Below are positions 37,415-45,648 of a DNA stretch of 64,000 bases, one piece after another (position 1 is the first letter of the stretch; each line of letters begins with the position of its first letter). A program made the position numbers and the translations under genes. Source of the stretch: Verrucomicrobia bacterium LW23 (lineage in GTDB: Bacteria; Verrucomicrobiota; Verrucomicrobiia; Methylacidiphilales; UBA1321); the NCBI GenBank assembly GCA_003054695.1, contig QAZA01000053.1, positions 64,517 to 128,516 on the forward strand, given 5' to 3'. The notes under the pieces are model-generated. The model saw only the letters and a program-made list of their open reading frames with translations, was not told the origin of the DNA and did not search any database.

Positions 37415-38832
37415 CGTCTTGGGGCCTTGCAAGAGGATACGATGCGGACCGGGACTCTGTCCGGCGTTCATCCTCTTTTTTATCATGTTTGGGCAGGACG
37501 CTGTTTGCCTGCAAGGCGAAAATCGGCGAAAGCTCTATGGAAGATAGTATTCTGTCTCTTCCGTGTTCCATTGTCCTGCTTTCATTTCCAAGAATGCGGG
37601 CAACATGTATCTCAAGGCTTGTCCGTTCCTTATCCTGCCTTCTCTTTAGCTCAGTCAGGGCGCCCTGTCCCTGTTGCTCGACAGCGGCAACCTTCTCGCG
37701 GTACAACGCCACGTCTTCCGTGTAGCTCTTCGCCTGCGCGGACAGCGTTTTGCGGTCTCTGTGTGTCTCTGTGTGTAATGCCGACAACGCGTTTCCACCA
37801 CGGCGCGGATTTTATCCTTTCATGCAGGGCATTGAGTGCGGCTTTCTTTTCGCGAAGACCGTAAAACGCCACCAGGCGGCTCTTTGCCAGTCTGGTGCGC
37901 TGGCTGTGCTGGACCTCCTGCCTTTCGCATTCCAGCCGGTGCTTTTCCGCAAGCGCATCGCGCTGCATCGCGGCCACCTGCTCAAGCGCTTCCCGGCGCT
38001 TCTGTTCATCTTCCCGCCGGGCTGCTTCTTCCTGGGCCGGTTCCGGCTGAATGGCTTTCGGCGGTTCCGGTTCACGCGTGTCCAGGCGGGCGCGGATATC
38101 CGCCGTCGCCCGGACGCCCTTAAGGTGCCGGGTGGGATTATGCGCCTTGCCGTGCGGGTCCACAATAATGAGCCGCTTCCGGCCTTCTTCCAGGCTGTAT
38201 CCCTTCGCCTTCAGCGCGGCGATAAGGGCTGGTCCGGTGCGGGTTGTCTCCCATGCTTCCACGATAACCGGATCGCAGTAACGCGTGGCCCTGCCATTTT
38301 GCCGTTCCCTATAATTCGCTTCCCGCTGTGCGCAGTAAATCTTCCCGTGGGTCCGTTCGTACTCACGGGAGAAATCGGAAAATTTGCGTTTCGAGTTCCG
38401 GATATCCCCGGCGAGGCCGGTGATGGGATGGACACGGTTCACAATAACATGCACATGTTTTTGCGGCTCGTCCCGGTGGGCGACGATAACCGCCTCGTGC
38501 TCGTCCAGGCCCAGCATGCGGATGGCGGCGCGGGCGGTTTCCAGCTTGTGCTCCCGATTGGGAGATTGTTCCGGGTGCCAGGCCAGCGAAAAGGCAAAGA
38601 CCGGCTTTTCCAGCTTCCGCCCCGCGCGGGACTGGCCCGACGCTTCCTTGAGGCGTTCCTGTGCCCGGGCGGTATAGGCCATGTGCTTCCAGGCTTTAGC
38701 AGGATCGTCGGTGCACAAGTTCTGGGTCTGCACCCATGCAATACGTTTGCATGTATCCGCGCCCTTATCGTGCAGATAACACTGGAACGCGCCCTTGAAG
38801 CTGCACCCGCCCGTTGTGACCTTAACAATCAT
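37359..38832 (-). pseudogene. relaxase (MobA/VirD2-type), frameshifted by a 10-bp duplication
   Basis: ATG 38832 starts MIVKVTTGGCSFKGAFQCYL. The metal-binding relaxase motif is AHRDEPQKHVHVIVNRVHP (HxD...HxHxxxN, near residues 115-135). The first frame runs to a stop at 37651, but its last ~40 residues look unlike a relaxase. Another frame continues naturally as RKTLSAQAKSYTEDVALYRE down to 37359. The switch coincides with a perfect 10-bp tandem repeat (37756-37775). Removing one copy restores one continuous frame. The nicking domain itself is intact, so partial function is possible. Confidence 0.85.
37756..37775 (+). repeat. 10-bp tandem duplication inside the relaxase gene
   Basis: TCTCTGTGTG is present twice in tandem. 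One extra 10-bp unit shifts the frame by one base, exactly the shift seen between the two relaxase frames. Confidence 0.9.
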
Positions 38833-39172
38833 CTGCGCTGTCCTCCACAGCTTCATCGATGAGGCGGTTGATGTCGTCGCAAAGGCGCTCAATGTTGGGG
38901 GAGATGCGCCCGAAGATGTGCGCGTTCTTGACGAGCTGATTGAGGTTGTGGCCGATCTGATCGATGCGCTTGAGAAACGCCGGGTCACAGTGACGGTACG
39001 TCTTCACGACAAGATGCTTCGGCCCCCGGCGGCTCAGTCGCCGCGCAAGCTCATTGGGCGGCAGATGGGCACGCGCCGCAGCGCTGCACAATCTGTCATA
39101 TTCCTCAGCCGTCAGGCGGAATATGACCTGGCGACTGCGCTTTGCATCCGCGCTTTTGGCAGGTCGAGACAT
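38822..39172 (-). CDS. mobC: mobilization accessory protein MobC
   Basis: The 116-residue protein starts at ATG 39172 with a basic head (SRPAKSADAKRSRQVIFRL). A ribbon-helix-helix-like region (TAEEYDRLCSAAARAHLPPN) follows. The C-terminal MobC signature is LKRIDQIGHNLNQLVKNAH. MobC proteins open the oriT and help the relaxase. Its stop overlaps the relaxase start by 11 bp. Confidence 0.85.
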   Translation of the reverse strand: MSRPAKSADAKRSRQVIFRLTAEEYDRLCSAAARAHLPPNELARRLSRRGPKHLVVKTYRHCDPAFLKRIDQIGHNLNQLVKNAHIFGRISPNIERLCDDINRLIDEAVEDSADDC

Positions 39173-39291
39173 GCTTTTGTATGCTCCCAAAAAACGCCTC
39201 GCGACCGCGAACCGTATAAGACACTCGATGTGTCGTTCCGGTTATCCCCGGGGGGGGGATTCAACGGGGGCCCGGCCCCCTTGACGAGACA

Positions 39292-39310
39292 GTTTATGTT
39301 TTACATAAAC
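39292..39310. other. inverted repeat, candidate oriT region
   Basis: GTTTATG-TTTTA-CATAAAC, a perfect 7-bp inverted repeat, lies 120 bp upstream of mobC, next to another GC palindrome (GGGGGCC-C-GGCCCCC near 39275-39290). oriT sites of mobilizable elements are usually found here, but no known nick sequence was recognised. Nothing else is seen in 39173-39357. Confidence 0.3.
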
Positions 39311-39357
39311 GCCTCGCCTTGCCCTCATCTCAAAATCGCCTCCACCAATGTACCGGT

Positions 39358-39583
39358 TTATTCCGACAATTGGTCTAAGTCGTTGCGTTTGAGGTGGCTC
39401 CAGAGGTACTCGACGGGGTTGAGCTCGGGGGCGTAGGCGGGGAGTTGAGCGACGACGACTTCGCCGGCGGTGGCCTCGATGTGGGCTTTGACGACTTTGC
39501 TCCAGTGGGTGCGCGGGCCGTCCCAGATGATGAGCAGGGGCGCGCCGACTTCGCGGCGCAGGTGGTCGACAACGTCCTCGAAA
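39358..39583 (-). pseudogene. IS630-family transposase C-terminal fragment
   Basis: This frame reads PLLIIWDGPRTHWSKVVKAH, then VVVAQLPAYAPELNPVEYLW and SHLKRNDLDQLSE before a TAA at 39358. The Asp of IWDG and the Glu of NPVE belong to the DDE catalytic triad of IS630/Tc1-type transposases. The N-terminal two thirds are missing. Confidence 0.85.
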
Positions 39584-39660
39584 ACGCCCTGCTGGACCGC
39601 GGCTACGACGCCGATCGCATCCGCGACCGCCTCGCCCGCGACGGCGTCACCGTCTCCCCC
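39583..39660 (+). pseudogene. IS5-like transposase fragment
   Basis: The plus strand reads ALLDRGYDADRIRDRLARDG, a stretch typical of IS5/IS4 transposases (LADRGYD...). Only about 25 codons remain, abutting the IS630 fragment on one side and the end of the PEGA gene on the other. Confidence 0.55.
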
Positions 39661-39663
39661 CCG

Positions 39664-41082
39664 TTACCGCCCGGATGCCTGGGGCATTGTCTTTTTCATT
39701 TGCTTGAGCGCCTCCATGTTGCTCTCCAGCTCGCGCACCTGGCCGAGGACGACGGCGCGCTCGAAGTTGGGGAAGCGGGTGAGGAAGCTGCGGAACTTTT
39801 GCGCGGTGCGATGGAACGCCAGGTAGCCCAGCAGCAGCTGGCCGTTCTCGGCCAGCAGCCGGCCGGCGCCGCTCTCGTAAATGGTGTTCACAAACTCGTC
39901 CTGCGGGCTCTCCACATTGCGCGGGATGGAGACGGGCGGCTTTTTGAGATTGAAGGGGACCTGTCGGATGTCCGCGTTGTCCAGCTCCACCAGGTGCTTC
40001 TCCGCACCGTAGTCCTTATGAAAGGCCCAGACCTCGTACTTGCCGGCGGGAAGTCCCACATCCACAGGGGTTTGCCCGCAGTAGCTGTTGCCGATCCAGA
40101 TGTCCACCTTCTCCGGGTTGGAGACGATGGAGAGAAACGCCAGCGGCAGGTTGTAGCTGACGGCGGCAGTCTTGCCGGCCTCCACGGTCACCGTCTCGCT
40201 TTTGGCCAGCAGGTTAACGTAGGTAACGGAGACGTTGTGGGTGCCGCAGGGCAAGGGAATCTTGATGGGCGCGGGGCCGATCACATTGCCGTCCACCGAG
40301 ATGGTGGCGCCGGGCGGGTTGGCGGCGACTTCGAGGGTGCCGTTGCCGTACGCCCAGTTGTATTCCAGCGTCTCGTTGCGGGGGATTTTGATGTTCTGCT
40401 TAACGTCCGGGTAATCTTTTTGCTGCAGCGTAATGGTGTAGTTGCCGGCGGGGATGTTGGAGATCATTGCCGGGGTGCGTCCCTGCTTGGCCGGTACGCC
40501 GGGGCTCTCCAGAATAAACGCGGCGCCGCCCGGGTTGGTGTTGATGTTGATGTTGCCGCTGCTGCGCGTCAGCTTTACTACGGGCAGCTCAGTAATCTTG
40601 TTGCTGACGACCTGCGCCTCCACGGTCACGGGGTCGTAGCCTTCCAGCACCACCTCCAGGCTGTATTTGGCGGCCAGGATGCCTGTGAAGGTGGCGGGGC
40701 TTTGCGCGGTGGCCTCGCCGCCCAGGTTTACGGTGGCGCCGGCGGGGTCGGAGACGACCTTAATGCCGCCGCGGGTGCCTTGCATCTGGTCGACAAGGCG
40801 CTTCATCTCCGCGCCTTTTTTGGTGGCCTCGCCCAGCTGGGTGCTGAGGTTGCTGATGCTGGTTTTGAGGGAGACGATGAGAAGGTCGCGGCCGTCGAGG
40901 AGGGAGGTTTTTTCCTGCAGCTTGTCGGTCAGGCGGCGGTTGCGGTCGTTGCCGCGGTCGATATCCGCCTGCATAAACATCGACGTGAGAAACCAGGCGA
41001 CGAAGGCGCCGAGGGCCGTAAAGCAAATGTAAAACGTCCACGTCAGGAAACGCGGCGGGGCGGGACGATAAGGAGAGTGCAT
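39664..41082 (-). CDS. PEGA-repeat membrane protein
   Basis: The 472-residue protein has one N-terminal membrane helix (FYICFTALGAFVAWFLTSMF) and a short coiled coil (residues ~45-95). About four PEGA-type surface-layer repeats follow, seen as VVSDPAGATVNLGG, INTNPGGAAFI, VAANPPGATISVDGNVIG and IVSNPEKVDIWIGN. A helical C-terminal end follows. PEGA domains bind or present at the cell surface; the exact job is unknown. Its stop lies 3 bp from transposase debris, so the native 3' flank may have been replaced. Confidence 0.8.
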   Translation of the reverse strand: MHSPYRPAPPRFLTWTFYICFTALGAFVAWFLTSMFMQADIDRGNDRNRRLTDKLQEKTSLLDGRDLLIVSLKTSISNLSTQLGEATKKGAEMKRLVDQMQGTRGGIKVVSDPAGATVNLGGEATAQSPATFTGILAAKYSLEVVLEGYDPVTVEAQVVSNKITELPVVKLTRSSGNININTNPGGAAFILESPGVPAKQGRTPAMISNIPAGNYTITLQQKDYPDVKQNIKIPRNETLEYNWAYGNGTLEVAANPPGATISVDGNVIGPAPIKIPLPCGTHNVSVTYVNLLAKSETVTVEAGKTAAVSYNLPLAFLSIVSNPEKVDIWIGNSYCGQTPVDVGLPAGKYEVWAFHKDYGAEKHLVELDNADIRQVPFNLKKPPVSIPRNVESPQDEFVNTIYESGAGRLLAENGQLLLGYLAFHRTAQKFRSFLTRFPNFERAVVLGQVRELESNMEALKQMKKTMPQASGR

Positions 41083-41281
41083 GAGGCGGCTTTGCGGAAG
41101 CTAGAAGTTTTCGGCGGAAAGTGGAAAAGGGAAGCGGCTGGCCGGCAAGCCGAGTCAGGTGCGCACCTGTGCCGCCCGGCCGCAATGCCCGGCAGCCTGC
41201 CGTGAACCGACAATCTAGGGACATCCCCGCCGAATTGCAATCCATCCCGTTCGCCATGTCTCCTCTCCGGGGAGGGGACTA

Positions 41282-41678
41282 TTTAACCACGAAAAACACG
41301 AAACACACGAAATTTATGGAGGGAGCGAAAAGGGAGGGGGGAATCGTAAGGAGAACGCATTTTCCACCAAACCGGTCCGACTCATTCCATCCCCTCCATG
41401 CGAGCCATTGCGTCCCTGGCGCGAAACTCTGCTTCGCCCGTCGCAGCGCCAGATCGCGGTTCAAAAAACGCAATGGTCGCGAGGGGGGGGGAAGAATGAG
41501 AATGTTTGCTTTGGGGAAATGACTTGCAGGTATCTCTCCTTGGCGATCTTTCCGCCCTTGGCGTTAAAAATCTGTTTGAGGGAGGGCGAGGGTGGAAATG
41601 CCGGCCGCCTCCCATTCCCTTTTCGTCCCCTCCGCATTTTCGTGTATTTTCGTGTGCTTCGTTTGTTTCGTGGTTAAA
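41282..41678. repeat. inverted TTTAACCACGAA repeat pair (~400-bp MITE-like unit)
   Basis: The left end reads TTTAACCACGAAAAACACGA, continuing in CACGAA units. The right end (41635-41678) is the same kind of sequence on the opposite strand, ending CGTGGTTAAA. Inside at 41537-41567 is another opposite-strand copy of a related form (TTAACGCCAAGGGCGGAAAG). The whole 41083-41718 gap has no gene. Mobility is not proven. Confidence 0.65.
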
Positions 41679-41718
41679 CCTTCCCCCCTCCCTCCTCCCC
41701 ACTCTCCCTCCGCCGCGT

Positions 41719-42345
41719 TTACTTCCCGCTCTCTACAACCAGGTTGTCGATCCAGATTTTGCCGGTGCCTTTGCCTGTTACCACCAGGACGACATTGGTG
41801 GCGTTGGCGGGGAGATCCTTGATGGTGGCGCTGAAGTCTTTCCACTCGCCTTTGCCGTCCGCAGCCGGGGTGAAGGAGGCGACGACTTTCCAGCCGGCCT
41901 GCTTCCACTCCGTATCAAAGTGCTGGAGAGCCACTTGCACCCTTTCCAGCGAGCCCTCCACACGCGCGGTGCCGGTGATGTGAACCGCCCCGGTGGGGGC
42001 GGGATCGAGCTTTTGCATGGCCCCGCCGCCACTGTTGCCGCCGCTTAACTCGATGCGCAGCGAGGCGTTGCTGACGGCGGAAGCGCCCTTGGGCGCGGGC
42101 GCAAAAATCTCGGTGTCGCGAGACAGCTTCGCCTCGCCTCGCGCGCGCCAGCCGTCGGGAATGTCGCCGCCCGCTTCCATGTCGCCGTTGGCAAGGTGCG
42201 ACTCCTGCGCCACGGCCGGAGCAGGCGCAAGGCAGGCCAGGGCAGCCGCCGCAATCAGGGCGAGCGAGGTTGCGTTGAGGCAGCGATGCAAGGAGCGCGC
42301 GACGGCGATGCTGGAGCGTGACGCGAAAGCAGTCAATATAGTCAT
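41719..42345 (-). CDS. exported protein with a carbohydrate-binding-like domain
   Basis: ATG 42345 gives 208 residues. A signal peptide (LALIAAAALACLAPAPAVAQ) is followed by one beta-sandwich-like domain: HLANGDMEAGGDIPDGWRA, then SLRIELSGG, VQVALQHFDTEWKQAGWKVV and a closing GKIWIDNLVVESG. This order is typical of CBM4/9-like folds that bind sugars. The ligand is unknown. Confidence 0.65.
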   Translation of the reverse strand: MTILTAFASRSSIAVARSLHRCLNATSLALIAAAALACLAPAPAVAQESHLANGDMEAGGDIPDGWRARGEAKLSRDTEIFAPAPKGASAVSNASLRIELSGGNSGGGAMQKLDPAPTGAVHITGTARVEGSLERVQVALQHFDTEWKQAGWKVVASFTPAADGKGEWKDFSATIKDLPANATNVVLVVTGKGTGKIWIDNLVVESGK

Positions 42346-42448
42346 AGGGATGAATCTAATGCATCCGAAGCGGATCGAAAACAGCAATGCGCTCCCGCGA
42401 TGTTCAAACAGTAGAGCATTAGAGCGGCAGAGCGCGGGCTGCCCCTCC

Positions 42449-43636
42449 CTACGACTGCTTCCCCGGCTTTCCACGCTCGTTCGCAGTGTCCTCATCGTCG
42501 TCCTCCTCAAAGTCCTGCTCGCCCCCCTCCTCATCCGGCATGGGCGCGATGGCGACTCGCCTGAAGGGGATGCCGCATCGCTCGGCCAGCCACATGGCGG
42601 CGTTCTCGGCCTTCTCGAGACTGGAGGCGGGGCCGATGCGGCGAATGGCTGGAGTTCCTTCCATCATCAGCATCACCTCGTAGCCATCCGTGTCAAAGAC
42701 TCCCGAGTATTGCGCGGGATGCACTTGTATGGATTTGATGTTGTAGAGGTAGAGTGTGGCGCGCTCGGGGCGCGTGGAGAAGTCTGTCCACAAAGGCACC
42801 GCTATTGTCCCCATCTTTGTATCCACCACAATATCAAAAGCTTGCGTCATCGTCCACTCGCGCCATGCCGTGTAGGCAAGGGCGGGCGCGGCGGCGACTA
42901 CCGGCCCCCACAGCACCATCGCCAGGTCCGCCGCAAACGCTGCGTTCACCAGCGTGCACCCAAAGCAGCACAGCGCCCACGCCCCAAGAAACGTGCACAG
43001 CACCGCCCCTGGGTACTGGCGAATTCGATACCCGCCGGGAATTGTGCTGCACACAAACAGCGCCTTGCGCGAGTACCAGAGCGCCAGGGCAAGCCAGTAC
43101 AACGTGGCGATGTGAAACGGCAGTCGCGAGAGCACGTCCGCCCACGCGTCGGCGGTTGCCCCCGGCACCAGCACGGCGTCGCCCGGGTTAGCCGGGTTGA
43201 CGTAAGCCGTTACCTGCGTGCCGCTTGCAAAGCGCTCCTCCAAGGCGTCGACCTCCGCCGCGTTGCGGCTGAGCAGCCTGGTGGGGCCGGGGCGTATCAC
43301 GTTGCCTTCGTACGCTATGCCGTTGAGGGTGTAGACATACTGCACGCGGGGGATGCGGCGCTTGCCTTTTTCCTCAATCCAGAACTTCTCCACCCTGGCT
43401 GTCACGGGTTGGTAGCGAAGCGTTTCCCACTGCTTCATTACCAGATCCACAGGCGCCCACGTCACGGCAATAATCACCGCCTCCCATGCCACCAGCAGCA
43501 GCACGGGCAGCATCATGCAACCCACCCGGCCCAGCCATCCCTCGCCGCCGCCGTGGCGCCGCCCGCGACGGACGGGCGGGGTGCTGCCCCCCGCAGCATC
43601 GCCGGCGGGGGAGGGGGAAGGGGATTCGTCTGCCAT
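42449..43636 (-). CDS. DUF3592-type membrane protein
   Basis: The 395-residue protein has a Ser/Pro/Gly head, a first helix (VGCMMLPVLLLVAWEAVIIA) and a DUF3592-like outside domain (PVTARVEKFWIEEKGKRRIP, VQYVYTLNGIAYEGNV, VTAYVNPANPGDAVL). Two or three further helices follow, then a soluble region and an acidic tail (EEGGEQDFEEDDDED). Function unknown. It ends ~100 bp upstream of the preceding exported gene on the same strand. Confidence 0.7.
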   Translation of the reverse strand: MADESPSPSPAGDAAGGSTPPVRRGRRHGGGEGWLGRVGCMMLPVLLLVAWEAVIIAVTWAPVDLVMKQWETLRYQPVTARVEKFWIEEKGKRRIPRVQYVYTLNGIAYEGNVIRPGPTRLLSRNAAEVDALEERFASGTQVTAYVNPANPGDAVLVPGATADAWADVLSRLPFHIATLYWLALALWYSRKALFVCSTIPGGYRIRQYPGAVLCTFLGAWALCCFGCTLVNAAFAADLAMVLWGPVVAAAPALAYTAWREWTMTQAFDIVVDTKMGTIAVPLWTDFSTRPERATLYLYNIKSIQVHPAQYSGVFDTDGYEVMLMMEGTPAIRRIGPASSLEKAENAAMWLAERCGIPFRRVAIAPMPDEEGGEQDFEEDDDEDTANERGKPGKQS

Positions 43637-43672
43637 AGCGGTGAGGGGCGAGGCGTGATTTTCTCGTGCAGC

Positions 43673-44509
43673 TTACGCGCCGGCGGTTTCGACAAGCGCC
43701 GGCAGCACCACGGTGGCACCGCCCGGCACCTCCAGCGGCATGCCGTCGGCCGTTACCCACACGGGATCGGCGTTCCTGTTGGTAATGCGCGAGCGATCGG
43801 CCGTGAGGCGGACATTGCGGAAGGAAGCCACATACTCGGCTACCTCAATGCTGGTGGCATACCACACCTCCGGATGCCCGCCGGCGGTTTTGGCAAAGTC
43901 CTCGATGATGTGCCAGTTGTTGCCACGCTCAAACTCATAGCTGTGGCCAAACAGGTAAAACAGGCGCGGCTTGCCCCAGTTGCGCAACGTCATAAACTGC
44001 TCCCACCTGGCCAGGATGTCGTCATTGTGATGGCAGGTTGGGTTCCAGTGCATATAGTCCTCGGGCAGAACGTACTTGCGCGTAAATGCCACTGGCCGGG
44101 CGTAGCGGAAACCCAGCGCGCTCAGCATGGCCACCGCCTTTGCGTTGTAGCTGCCAAACGCGTGCGCCATGCCTACAATCGCGTACTCCATCACTTCCTC
44201 CAGCCGCTTGCGATCCTCCAGGATCTCGTGCACCAGCTCCTCTGGCGGCAGGTCGTCCAGGTGCATGTGCCCCACGCCATGCACGGAGACCTCGTGGTTG
44301 GCGTACAGGCTGCGCATATCCTCGCGCTTCACGCGATCCGGCCGGCCCATGCCGCCCGAGTTGACATGGAAGGTGCCGCGCAGTCCGTGGCGATTCAGGA
44401 TCTCCACAAAGCGGTAATCCTCCTGGGGCGCGTCGTCGTAAGTAAGGGCAAGGCAACGATCTCGCCCGCCGGGAAAGAGATTGAACTGGATGTGATGTCC
44501 GGGATTCAT
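43673..44509 (-). CDS. polysaccharide deacetylase family protein
   Basis: The 278-residue protein has the NodB-type motifs LALTYDDAPQEDY (catalytic and metal Asp), GTFHVNSG, and HEVSVHGVGHMHL (metal His). It later shows HAFGSYNAKAV and LFYLFGHSYEFE. There is no signal peptide. It would remove acetyl groups from a glycan, or act on a related substrate. It is divergent from the [2Fe-2S] protein gene. Confidence 0.85.
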   Translation of the reverse strand: MNPGHHIQFNLFPGGRDRCLALTYDDAPQEDYRFVEILNRHGLRGTFHVNSGGMGRPDRVKREDMRSLYANHEVSVHGVGHMHLDDLPPEELVHEILEDRKRLEEVMEYAIVGMAHAFGSYNAKAVAMLSALGFRYARPVAFTRKYVLPEDYMHWNPTCHHNDDILARWEQFMTLRNWGKPRLFYLFGHSYEFERGNNWHIIEDFAKTAGGHPEVWYATSIEVAEYVASFRNVRLTADRSRITNRNADPVWVTADGMPLEVPGGATVVLPALVETAGA

Positions 44510-44687
44510 AGCTTGGAAAGCGCCACCATATACTGCCCGGTGCCTCGTCGGCGAGGCGAATGTGGGCGTCGCTCCCTAAGCTGCGGAAGCTGCGAAAGGG
44601 CTCCCCAGGGCCTCCGCTCCCGCGCAGCACCCGTAGCTCCTGTTTAATATGCATTGACGTAAGCAGCCTCCCGGCCGATGGTAGCGT

Positions 44688-45275
44688 ATGGGTTCTCACA
44701 ATCTGGCTTCCGGCCTTCGCAAGGCGGGGGTGCCGTATGCTACGCGCCATCTTTTCCTTTGTCTCGGCCCCGACTGCTGCCCCATGCGCGAGGGCGAACG
44801 TGTGTGGGACTACCTGAAACGGCGGTGCAAGGACCTCGCCGTGCCCGTTATGCGCACCAAAGCCGGCTGCTTCCGCGTGTGCGAGGATGGCCCGCTTCTG
44901 GTCGTGTACCCGGAGGGCACCTGGTACACCCACGTTACCATGCAGCGGCTGGAACGCATTCTGCAGCAACACATTGTGCGCGGCCAACCCGTTGAGGAGT
45001 GGGCCGTCGCCACCAACAACCTCAGCCGCGCCTGCCCCTCCCTGGGCACGGCGTGCTTTAGCCCCGCCGCCACGGCCCCGGCCGCTACGGCCTCCGCCGC
45101 CGCGTCTGAGCCCGAGTGCGATCCCTCCGTCCACCACTACGAGGGCCCCGGCGACATCCACTTCCAGTCCGCCCCGCCTGCCGATTCCGACCCCGCCGGC
45201 GAACCCGGCGAAGCCCCGCGCCCGCTCCCGCCCGCCGCCTTCGCATCGCCCGTCCCGGTCTCCGCGGTGGATTAG
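44688..45275 (+). CDS. thioredoxin-like [2Fe-2S] ferredoxin
   Basis: The first ~110 residues form a thioredoxin-like ferredoxin: HLFLCLGPDCCPMREGERVW with two ligands, TKAGCFRVCEDGPLLVVYPE with two more, then GTWYTHVTMQRLERILQQHI. This pattern matches small (2Fe-2S) ferredoxins near cobalamin or redox enzymes. The C-terminal ~80 residues are Ala/Pro-rich and probably disordered. ATG 44688 is the start. Partner unknown. Confidence 0.8.
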   Translation: MGSHNLASGLRKAGVPYATRHLFLCLGPDCCPMREGERVWDYLKRRCKDLAVPVMRTKAGCFRVCEDGPLLVVYPEGTWYTHVTMQRLERILQQHIVRGQPVEEWAVATNNLSRACPSLGTACFSPAATAPAATASAAASEPECDPSVHHYEGPGDIHFQSAPPADSDPAGEPGEAPRPLPPAAFASPVPVSAVD

Positions 45276-45352
45276 AGCATTTTCAATGTGAGTATAGACC
45301 AGGACGGAAGAAAAGGGGCGCCGCGAATTGTACGCAGGATCTCTCCATCCCC

Positions 45353-45430
45353 CCGTGCAATCCGTGTTATCCGTGGTTAACTTTCCGTTTAATGGGGAGT
45401 CTTTAACCGCGGAAAGCGCGGATTGCACGG
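45353..45430. repeat. 28-bp imperfect inverted repeat of the TTAACC type
   Basis: The left arm 45353-45380 (CCGTGCAATCCGTG to GGTTAA) and the right arm 45403-45430 (TTAACCGCGGAAAG to GCACGG) pair with about five mismatches around a 22-bp spacer. The surrounding gap 45276-45648 has no gene. Confidence 0.75.
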
Positions 45431-45648
45431 AGGGGAAAAGGGGAATGTTATCCACGACAATGGTAGAACACCGACACTCTGTAGGCTTTAGGCTTTCGCG
45501 CCGGTGGACGTGGGGCAACGCAAAGATCAGACAACGCCAGACAAGGCCAGGCCAGGCCCATGCCGGGCAGCGCCTTTTTCCGCTGGATTATCGCCAGGGT
45601 TTGCCCGACGCTCGTCTCATCCCCGCGCCTCACCAAACCGGACACGCT

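Larger units (their letters stand above)
34375..39660. mobile_element. decayed integrative mobilizable element in tRNA-Val
   Basis: From the tRNA-Val 3' end it holds integrase (broken), an AlpA-like regulator, vapC/vapB, a small broken ORF, a sigma factor (broken), a relaxase (broken) and mobC. Transposase scraps then mark the right edge near 39660. A copy of the tRNA 3' end was not found on the right, so the exact right boundary is unknown. Gene set and order are those of a mobilizable, not self-transmissible, element. Confidence 0.75.

Noticed and set aside
39173-39660. A right attachment site copy of the tRNA-Val 3' end
   Set aside because: I looked for the GGTTCGAACCCTG core here and did not find it; the edge is covered by transposase debris.
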